From Planctomycetaceae bacterium (GTDB lineage Bacteria; Planctomycetota; Planctomycetia; Pirellulales; Thermoguttaceae): a stretch of 5,865 nucleotides of DNA. Position 1 is the stretch's first letter, and each line of letters starts with the position of its first letter. Location: positions 1 to 5,865 of the forward strand of contig DOEZ01000025.1 in NCBI GenBank assembly GCA_003532715.1. Reading direction: 5' to 3'. Both the position numbers and the translations under genes were made by a program. The notes under the pieces were generated by a model that was not told where the DNA came from, did no database searches, and saw only the letters and a program-made list of their open reading frames with translations. Shown here in pieces: positions 1 to 4,488 of the stretch.

Positions 1-22
1 GATCGTGCGTTGGCTCGCTCTG

Positions 23-112
23 CGACCCCTCCGGGGTCGGCGTCCTTTTTTCACCATTCCCGGAGGTGGCGCTTCGCTTACCTCCGGCTGATTGCTTTCA
101 CTCCTTCGGAGT
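23..112. repeat. Cluster of three GC-rich palindromes
   Basis: Three perfect short inverted repeats lie one after another. CGACCCC/GGGGTCG occupies 23-29 and 33-39 with a 3-base loop. CCGGAGGT/ACCTCCGG occupies 60-67 and 80-87, with a nested GCG/CGC inside the loop. ACTCC/GGAGT occupies 100-104 and 108-112. No credible gene covers 1-304: the frames open here translate to Arg/Ser/Pro-rich sequence that mirrors the palindromes. Dense small hairpins of this style (a CCCCTCCGGGG-type core) are something I associate with dispersed palindromic repeats in Pirellulales genomes, but copy number cannot be checked here. Positions 113-277 show nothing further I can support. Confidence 0.55.
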
Positions 113-277
113 CGGGCCGTGCCATCCGATTCGTGTTTGGTCACCTCCTGGCTCGTGTTTTCACTATCGAGGTCGCGTCTCGTCAATGCGTGACGCCACA
201 ATGTCATGAACCTTGGTCCGCAAACCGTTGTGACAATAACAAATGCGCTGAAAGGGTATGGTTCGGTTCACGGCATA

Positions 278-306
278 GAGTGCCACTGGCTCCGCCAGTG
301 GCACTC
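278..306. repeat. 13-bp perfect hairpin over a stop codon
   Basis: GAGTGCCACTGGC (278-290) is followed by loop TCC and its exact reverse complement (294-306). The stop codon TGA of the minus-strand hypothetical gene (305-307) sits in the outer edge of the hairpin, so the palindrome begins exactly where translation ends. It could act as a transcription terminator or mRNA 3' stabiliser for the TPR/hypothetical transcript. No run of T follows it on either strand, so it is not a classical intrinsic terminator. A REP-like dispersed palindrome that has moved in at the gene end fits equally well. Confidence 0.6.
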
Positions 307-796
307 AGTCTTCTCTCCGGTCGACAGTGCCGCCCTGCGGTCCTGACGGTCGCTTGTGTCGGGTGCTTCGGAATTCCGTGCGGGGATTGTGCGGCGCAAC
401 GAACACGGATGTTGCCGTTTCGTGAGTCTTGCCGAGGTCCAAAATTGCTCTCACGGCAAATCGGATGTCGTTGCCGACGCATACGTGGCCGTTCACCACC
501 CCACGAGTCACAACCGGCGACTTCGTAATGCTCAGTCGAGCTTCGCGCAGGCACGAGATAGATAGGCCCGCCTTTTCGATTTGGTCGGCAAACCTCTCCG
601 TTGCGAGCCGTACGACAAAGGCATCTGGCGTGGCTCCGATGCTGCTATCTCCGGCATGCAGAAGATCAATGTCAAGGTCATCGATGGTGTCAACTGCCAT
701 GCCAAACAGCCAATAGCCGTCGTAGTCGGAGTACCGGCTAGTGTATGTGCCAAGGAAATTATGCAAGGCACTAGCTATTCTTCGGTGACGTGCCAT
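305..796 (-). CDS. Conserved-looking hypothetical protein, 163 aa
   Basis: The function is unknown and I cannot name a family. The protein opens MARHRRIASALHNFLGTYTS and has a striking aromatic block, RYSDYDGYWLFG, at residues 21-32. An acidic stretch (TIDDLDIDLL, 37-46), a helical middle (about 58-90) and a beta-like C-terminal half ending near FVAPHNPRTEFRS (132-144) follow. There is no signal peptide or membrane helix, so it is probably cytoplasmic. The ATG at 796 is chosen because GGTGGGGAG lies just before it; an in-frame TTG nine codons upstream lacks a ribosome binding site. It lies 49 bases downstream of the TPR gene on the same strand, suggesting co-transcription. The last 19 or so residues are polar and low in complexity and are encoded by palindromic sequence, so the natural C-terminus may have been replaced by repeat DNA. 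Confidence 0.7.
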   Translation of the reverse strand: MARHRRIASALHNFLGTYTSRYSDYDGYWLFGMAVDTIDDLDIDLLHAGDSSIGATPDAFVVRLATERFADQIEKAGLSISCLREARLSITKSPVVTRGVVNGHVCVGNDIRFAVRAILDLGKTHETATSVFVAPHNPRTEFRSTRHKRPSGPQGGTVDRRED

Positions 797-800
797 GGTA

Positions 801-806
801 CTCCCC
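801..806 (-). promoter_or_regulatory. Ribosome binding site deciding the start at 796
   Basis: On the minus strand GGGGAG, within GGTGGGGAGTACC, ends four bases before the ATG at 796. The alternative TTG start at 823 has no purine-rich element in front of it. This supports the shorter 163-residue protein. Confidence 0.5.
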
Positions 807-845
807 ACCAAGGTTATGCCCAAGAGTCGAAAGAAGGTCGCTGCT

Positions 846-1598
846 CTAGGACACCTTCAATATGTTCGGATCGATGGCCAATGCACTAGCACGATCCTCT
901 AAGGCTTTCTCGCGATTTCCAGCCCGCAAGTATGCCCTGCCTCGCATGAGTATGATTTCCGCATCGTGGGGTGTGAACTCAAGTTTCGCGCTAAAATCCG
1001 CGACAGCTTCTTGATACATTTCGAGTTCCATGTAAGTATGCGCTCTCAATGCGTGTGCCTCGGCGATCAACTCGTCACATTCTCGTTCGAGCCGAAAGAA
1101 GGTCTCGAAATCGGACAGTGCGCCATCATAATCCTTGATCTCGTCACGAGATTCAGCACGAGAGAGATATGGCAGTGGCTGGGCTGGATCCAAGTCAATT
1201 GCCCTCGTAAAATCGGCGATTGCCTCGTCGTATAGCTCTTGTTCGTGATAGCCTTCCCCACGACGAAAATAGCCTTTGGCATCTTCTGGCGCTAAGGCAA
1301 TGGCCTTGTTGTACATGGCCATCGCCTCTGAGTGTTGGCCCATTTTTGTGTAGAGGTCTCCTCGCCACCGTAGAGTGTACAGGGAATTCGGGTCAAGCCG
1401 AAGTGATTCCTTGAAGTCGCGTGCGGCTCCCTTATAGTCGCCAAGATGCTTTAGCAGAACGCCACGATGGCTCCATGAAGCGGCATTGGTGGGGTCCTGC
1501 TCGATCCGTTGGGTGAGCAGTAAGAGCGTCTCATCCCAATATCCGTCCCCAGAAGGGTTGGTCTGCGGTTGGTCTTCGGCTGGCGGTTCATCAAGCAT
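846..1598 (-). CDS. Tetratricopeptide repeat (TPR) protein, 250 aa
   Basis: This is a protein-interaction scaffold made almost entirely of TPR units. After a polar 20-residue N-terminus, six repeats of about 34 residues run at roughly 38-70, 71-104, 105-138, 139-172, 178-210 and 211-244. Most show the expected small/large pattern and the LDP or LAP turn at the end (for example DFKESLRLDP, MYNKAIALAP, DFTRAIDLDP). There is no signal peptide, membrane helix or enzymatic domain, so a cytoplasmic adaptor role is inferred. The start is well supported: GGAGG lies seven bases upstream of the ATG. A four-codon reading frame (ATG GAG GCA GAG TAA) overlaps this start, but its ATG adjoins the binding site and is probably incidental. 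The gene precedes the hypothetical gene at 305-796 and probably shares its mRNA. The partner protein cannot be deduced. Confidence 0.88.
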   Translation of the reverse strand: MLDEPPAEDQPQTNPSGDGYWDETLLLLTQRIEQDPTNAASWSHRGVLLKHLGDYKGAARDFKESLRLDPNSLYTLRWRGDLYTKMGQHSEAMAMYNKAIALAPEDAKGYFRRGEGYHEQELYDEAIADFTRAIDLDPAQPLPYLSRAESRDEIKDYDGALSDFETFFRLERECDELIAEAHALRAHTYMELEMYQEAVADFSAKLEFTPHDAEIILMRGRAYLRAGNREKALEDRASALAIDPNILKVS

Positions 1599-1605
1599 TA
1601 CTCTG

Positions 1606-1610
1606 CCTCC
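1606..1610 (-). promoter_or_regulatory. Strong Shine-Dalgarno of the TPR gene
   Basis: GGAGG (minus strand) lies seven bases before the ATG at 1598. This is the best-placed ribosome binding site on the minus strand and fixes the TPR start. Confidence 0.65.
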
Positions 1611-1649
1611 ATTCTGACTTAACTGACCCGTAAAGAACTACCACTTTTT

Positions 1650-1677
1650 ACGACAAGTTCAACACGACAAGTTCAAG
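1650..1677. repeat. 14-bp tandem direct repeat upstream of the TPR gene
   Basis: ACGACAAGTTCAAC (1650-1663) is followed directly by ACGACAAGTTCAAG (1664-1677), 13 of 14 bases identical. On the minus strand it reads as two copies of TTGAACTTGTCGT in phase, 52 bases upstream of the TPR start codon. It could be a regulator binding site in the leader, or a simple slippage duplication. Confidence 0.7.
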
Positions 1678-1686
1678 ACACCCACG

Positions 1687-1715
1687 ATTCTACCCAGTCA
1701 AGACTCTTGGCACAA
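1687..1715 (-). promoter_or_regulatory. Candidate promoter of the TPR gene
   Basis: On the minus strand TTGTGC (1715-1710) is followed after 17 bases by TAGAAT (1692-1687). The -10 matches consensus at five of six bases and the -35 at only three of six. It would give a leader of about 80 bases containing the tandem repeat. The evidence is weak. Confidence 0.25.
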
Positions 1716-2012
1716 CGTTTGTCGTTCATTGGGAACGAGGTCTCGATGGCATGGCCCCGAGGCGACGGATTGTCCGCACTGCACACCGGCCGAAGAATCA
1801 AGCGGTCGGAATCAATCGAGCCGTGGAGGGAAGAATGCCTATGGGTGCCTGGAATCGCCCCGCCTATTCTCCCGGAAATTCTCGGGTGACCTACTGGTGT
1901 TTGTCCACCGGTCGTTTCAGGCCCACTGCGCGACGCGTTCGTGGCGTCAATGTATCCAAATGTCACTCCCTTGGCCTTAGCCGCCATAGCCCTACAGCGA
2001 CTTACGCTGTTG
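1707..2012 (+). pseudogene. Decayed N-terminus of an IS1595-like transposase
   Basis: No frame is open throughout, but three frames together follow the zinc-ribbon start of IS1595-type (ISXO2-like) transposases. Frame one has AWP-RGDG (1749-1769). A shift of one base gives CPHC (1771-1782), then YGC and a basic RLFSRKFS stretch (to about 1883). Two further single-base shifts give SVTTG and HRS (about 1881-1913). The last frame gives PLRDAFVASMY (1929-1961) and AAIALQRL, ending at TGA 2013-2015. In the family the order is RWPdG, CPHC, YrC..C...FSVTtGTvF, PLRkWf.AiYl, then G.SAlqLqr. The second zinc knuckle has lost at least one Cys. The catalytic domain, terminal inverted repeats and target duplication are absent, so this is a dead fragment. 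The assignment rests on motif order, not an alignment. A hypothetical minus-strand frame over the same bases (1673-1987) looks unconvincing. Confidence 0.45.
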
Positions 2013-2038
2013 TGACGCCAGTGACCGCGTGGTATAAT
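2010..2038 (+). promoter_or_regulatory. Near-consensus sigma-70 type promoter
   Basis: TTGTGA (2010-2015, four of six -35 matches), a 17-base spacer and a perfect TATAAT (2033-2038) sit just before the small gene at 2046. The -10 ends seven bases before the ATG, so the expected transcription start is at or within about two bases of the start codon. The -35 box overlaps the end of the transposase relic. Confidence 0.65.
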
Positions 2039-2045
2039 AAAGTAT

Positions 2046-2249
2046 ATGGTACCCCCTGGAAAAGGACTACCGCTGAAAGACGCCTGTCCGTCGCTGCATG
2101 ACGACGCCCAGCGACGTGCGCAGATTTTAGACGTGATCGAGCGTGATAGCGTGATTGAAGGGTTGCCTCCGTTGCAATCGGAAACCCGGCAGCGGATTCT
2201 CCAGCAGCTTGAGACTATTGGCAGGCCCGAGCCAACGCCTGCCGAATGA
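2046..2249 (+). CDS. Small hypothetical protein, 67 aa, probably leaderless
   Basis: The function is unknown. After a Pro/Gly-rich start the protein is mainly helical and charged: DDAQRRAQILDVIERDSVIE (19-38), then the turn GLPPLQ and a second amphipathic helix SETRQRILQQLETI. There are no membrane segments or recognised domain. The helix-GLPPL-helix layout resembles small planctomycete proteins, but I cannot name a family. The ATG at 2046 lies seven bases after a perfect TATAAT box, leaving no room for a ribosome binding site, so leaderless translation is inferred. No other ATG occurs in frame, and no GTG or TTG start is evident before the conserved-looking core. It stands alone on the plus strand between a transposase relic and a long gap. 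Its 3' end overlaps a doubtful minus-strand reading frame. Confidence 0.6.
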   Translation: MVPPGKGLPLKDACPSLHDDAQRRAQILDVIERDSVIEGLPPLQSETRQRILQQLETIGRPEPTPAE

Positions 2250-2338
2250 TCTTGGCCATCAGGCCGTAATCCCGCCTAAAGGCTCTCTTTGCTGCCTCGA
2301 TGTACGCGTCAATATGTCTCACCCCAGCGAGTGGTCAT
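2215..2338 (-). pseudogene. Possible frameshifted small reading frame
   Basis: On the minus strand AAGGAGGGG (2358-2350) precedes ATG 2338 by 11 bases. The frame reads MTTRWGETY and stops at TGA (2311-2309). Moving one base forward at that stop gives an unbroken 31-codon helical sequence, DAYIEAAKRAFRRDYGLMAK followed by IIRQALARACQ, ending at TAG 2217-2215. Together they look like one protein of about 40 residues with a +1 frameshift. Alternatively the second part starts alone at GTG 2322. Its last 35 bases are antisense to the end of the small gene at 2046-2249. No family is recognised, and chance cannot be excluded for so short a frame. Confidence 0.25.
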
Positions 2339-2358
2339 TGCAGTCCGTTCCCCTCCTT

Positions 2359-2481
2359 CTACTCCCCCTCGCGATTCCACTCCCGCTTCAAGAATCTGCC
2401 GACGCCCAGTGTATTCGAAACGGCGCGGTTCATCAACATCGCGGCCCGAGCGAGGTTCGCTTGACGATGTGTCCGATTCAT
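2359..2481 (-). CDS. Doubtful small protein, 40 aa
   Basis: A 40-codon minus-strand frame starts MNRTHRQANLARAAMLMNRA and ends FLKREWNREGE. It is preceded by GAGAGGA about nine bases before the ATG and followed, 20 bases on, by the next candidate start at 2338. It is basic and helical with no membrane segment. The opposite strand is also open here and gives similarly plausible residues (for example SVFETARFINIAARARFA), so coding status is uncertain. No homologue is recognised. Confidence 0.2.
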   Translation of the reverse strand: MNRTHRQANLARAAMLMNRAVSNTLGVGRFLKREWNREGE

Positions 2482-2598
2482 CTGACTCGGTCCTCTCGCT
2501 GCAACCAACCAAAGCCTCCCGGGCCTGACGGCCCCCCGCTAGGCAAGCCATCTGCTGTCCGGCTATTCGTCCTGAACCACAACCTCCGCCTCTCCCAA

Positions 2599-2646
2599 CC
2601 CCATCCCCTTGGTCCTCGCCCCGCGCCCCCAACCCCCATCTCCCCC
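2599..2646 (-). other. G-quadruplex motif (minus strand), C-rich plus strand
   Basis: Read on the minus strand, 2646-2619 is GGGGG-AGAT-GGGGG-TT-GGGGG-CGC-GGGG: four runs of at least four G with loops of 4, 2 and 3 bases. Two more GGGG runs follow at 2608-2605 and 2602-2599. This exceeds the usual pattern for an intramolecular G-quadruplex, and the plus strand could form an i-motif. It lies about 370 bases upstream of the kinase gene. Any role in transcription or replication is inference. Confidence 0.6.
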
Positions 2647-2880
2647 ATGCACAACAATGGAACACGCCCATCTTCTGAGCCATTTCACTTACGGGAGCCG
2701 ATCCGTCCATAAACCGCTCACCAGCAAGCACTTACAGCCCACGAAAACTACCTAACTTCAGTGGGACAGGGCCGACGTTGGCGCATCTCCGGGACTCCTG
2801 GTCGTTTGGCCCGGCGTTTGTTATCCTACTTGGCTTGGTCCCTCCGAGTTCCGGCACGTAACCGTTCGCCAACCGCGTCC

Positions 2881-2944
2881 GTCGCCTTTCGATCCGCGAA
2901 AGTGGCGGAAACGCCTTCGCTACTTTCGCGGAGCGAAAGGCGAC
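2881..2944. repeat. Long inverted repeat with 23-bp arms (REP/MITE-like)
   Basis: The left arm, 2881-2903, begins GTCGCCTTTCG; the right arm, 2922-2944, ends CGAAAGGCGAC. The arms pair at 22 of 23 bases, the exception being A2892 against G2933. The 18-base loop contains its own GGCG-GAAA-CGCC hairpin (2904-2915) with a GNRA-type loop. The arms themselves contain CTTTCG/CGAAAG symmetry. Such elements are typical of non-autonomous dispersed palindromes in planctomycete genomes; the copy number here is unknown. It sits 72 bases before the kinase start codon and has no T-run suggesting a terminator. Confidence 0.8.
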
Positions 2945-3016
2945 TTTGGCGACGATGGCGGGGGCCACGCTTTCAGAACAAGCCCCATTTCTCAATTTCA
3001 CATACGGAGAAGAATC

Positions 3017-4420
3017 ATGCCGATCACAACCGAAGCCATGGCGGCCTGGTGCCGCAAGCTGTTGGGCGGCGATCCGACCGCCCCCACGCTGAGTCTCGAA
3101 CAATGCGTCGCCGCCTCGCCACGGTTGGCCTCGCTGGCCGACGTGCCCAGCGGAACGCCCGTGCTCGTTCGCGGCGACGTCGACGCCAAGCCGGGCAAGG
3201 AAATCGGCGAGGGTGACATTCGACTCCGCTCGATGAAGGAAACGCTCGAATACGGCCGCAAGAAGGGCTGGATTCAGATCATCTTCGGACACATCGGCCG
3301 CGAGCCCGAAAAATCGCTCGACAAGGTAGCGAAGCGAATCGGCGAGATTCTTGGCTGCGAGGTCACGTTCATCGAGGATTGGCTCAATCCCGAGACGAAC
3401 ACCGTCACCGACAACGTCCCCGCGGCCATCAAGGCGGCCGCGCCGGGCAGCGTCATCGTCCTGCAAAACACCCGCAAGTACAACATCGAGCGAGTGCTGT
3501 GGAAGGCCAAGCCGGCCGACGTCGACGGGCTGGCCGGCCCGCTGGCCACGCTGGCCAACGAAATGGCCGAAAAAGTCGCCAAGGTCTACGTCAGCGAGGC
3601 GTTTTCGGCCGGCAATCTCGACACGTCCACCTGCGTCGTGCCCGCCACGATGCAGCGCGTCGCCCTGGGCGATTACGTCGCTTCGCAATTCGACGGGCCG
3701 CTGGGCGATTGCCTGAAGGCCAAGATGATCATCTTCAGCGGGCTGAAGATCGACAAGCTCAACAACCTCGAGTCGATGATCGCTCGCGGCACGGTCCGCC
3801 GCGTGCTCGCCGCCGGCTCGGTCGCCATGGCATTGAAGAAGGCCGCCGCGCAGCTCGCCGGGGGCGACTTCGACCTGGGCATGAGCGAGGATCCGGCGAA
3901 CAAGGCCGAGGCGTACTACATCCCGCCCGAGCGCATCGAGCAGGCCAAAAAGATGCTCACCGACGCGAAGGCCAAGGGGATCGAATTCACCATGCCGGTC
4001 GATTTCGTGTTGGAAGACGGCCAGGTCTCGGACCAGGTTGGCCCGGGCCGCCAGCAATTCGACGTCGGCCCCAAGTCGAGCGAAGTCTACGCCGCGGCCG
4101 TCGCGAAGTTCATCGCCGAGGAAAAAGGCGCGGCCGAACCGGCCGTCGTGTTCCACAACGGCGTGTTCGGCATGTTCGAGGATGAGCGGTTCGAGGCGGG
4201 CACGAAGAAGTTCGTCCCCGAGCTCAAACGGATGACCGACGCCGGCCTGCGCGTCTACGTCGGCGGCGGCGAAGGCGGCAAGGCGCTCGAAAAGTACGGC
4301 AAGGAAGAGTGGGTGGCGTGCAGCTTTACGGCCGGCGGCACCGTCCTGGCCGCGCTAGGCGGCAAGCAGATCCCGTATCTGGCGGCGCTGGCGATGGCGG
4401 CGGAGAAACCGGGAACGTAG
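3017..4420 (+). CDS. pgk: Phosphoglycerate kinase, divergent long form
   Basis: This belongs to the family that moves phosphate between 1,3-bisphosphoglycerate and ADP in glycolysis, or in reverse in gluconeogenesis, in the cytoplasm. At 467 residues it is longer than the usual 390-420, with about 40 extra N-terminal residues. Family landmarks appear in order: LVRGDVDAK (50-58, for RVDxNVP), IRLR (68-71), FGHIGRE (90-96, for HLGRP), QNTRKYNIE (150-158, for ENLRFxxxE), SGLKIDK (241-247, for GGAKVSDK, with the catalytic-type Lys244), DVGPKS (349-354), HNGVFGMFE (380-388, for WNGPMGVFE), VGGGEGGKA (415-423, for GGGDxxxA) and AGGTVLAAL (439-447). The HRAHAS loop reads GNLDTSTC (199-206), losing a substrate-binding Arg, and the nucleotide-loop Asp is Glu. 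GGAGA six bases upstream fixes the ATG. It stands alone, with no other glycolytic gene beside it. It may be a second, specialised paralogue; activity is likely but not certain. Confidence 0.85.
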   Translation: MPITTEAMAAWCRKLLGGDPTAPTLSLEQCVAASPRLASLADVPSGTPVLVRGDVDAKPGKEIGEGDIRLRSMKETLEYGRKKGWIQIIFGHIGREPEKSLDKVAKRIGEILGCEVTFIEDWLNPETNTVTDNVPAAIKAAAPGSVIVLQNTRKYNIERVLWKAKPADVDGLAGPLATLANEMAEKVAKVYVSEAFSAGNLDTSTCVVPATMQRVALGDYVASQFDGPLGDCLKAKMIIFSGLKIDKLNNLESMIARGTVRRVLAAGSVAMALKKAAAQLAGGDFDLGMSEDPANKAEAYYIPPERIEQAKKMLTDAKAKGIEFTMPVDFVLEDGQVSDQVGPGRQQFDVGPKSSEVYAAAVAKFIAEEKGAAEPAVVFHNGVFGMFEDERFEAGTKKFVPELKRMTDAGLRVYVGGGEGGKALEKYGKEEWVACSFTAGGTVLAALGGKQIPYLAALAMAAEKPGT

Positions 4421-4488
4421 CCGCCTGAATACTTGTCGGAAGAAGAGAGTAACAGCTACATTTACGACTTTTTCGTGGATTGCCAGCC

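Larger units (their letters stand above)
2482..3005. other. Long gap without a confident gene
   Basis: This stretch upstream of the phosphoglycerate kinase gene holds a C-rich tract (about 2580-2646) and a long inverted repeat (2881-2944). No reading frame looks coding. Frames open on both strands give Pro/Arg- or Gly-rich translations that follow base composition. I found no convincing promoter for the kinase gene immediately upstream. The part from about 2775 to 2945 reads like repeat DNA rather than a decayed gene. Confidence 0.5.

Noticed and set aside
10..528. Plus-strand open frame of 172 codons starting at TTG
   Set aside because: It runs through palindromes and then antisense to the hypothetical gene. 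The composition is Arg/Ser/Pro-rich, with no ribosome binding site and no motif.
797..823. Upstream TTG start for the hypothetical gene
   Set aside because: No ribosome binding site precedes it, while GGTGGGGAG precedes the ATG at 796.
1673..1987. Minus-strand frame of 104 codons upstream of the TPR gene
   Set aside because: It lies opposite the transposase relic, has a poor ribosome binding site and no domain-like pattern, and its stop codon lies in the tandem repeat.
2255..2266. GGCC-ATCA-GGCC hairpin just after the small gene
   Set aside because: A four-base stem without a T-run is too weak to call a terminator.
2155..2712. Plus-strand frame of 185 codons
   Set aside because: Pro-rich translation that follows the C-rich base composition. 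It begins inside the 67-codon gene in another frame and has no motif.
2732..4156. Long minus-strand open frame (474 codons) opposite pgk
   Set aside because: It is the antisense shadow of a GC-rich gene: Gly/Arg/Asp/Leu-rich, with no recognisable motif, and it runs into the palindrome at its end. The plus-strand PGK motifs are clear.
4433..4462. Possible promoter TTGTCG-18-TACATT before the WD40 gene
   Set aside because: Only four of six matches in each box with a long spacer, so it cannot be told apart from chance.
4480..4488. TTG start three codons before the WD40 protein ATG
   Set aside because: An ATG is immediately available and the weak GTGGA is better spaced for it.
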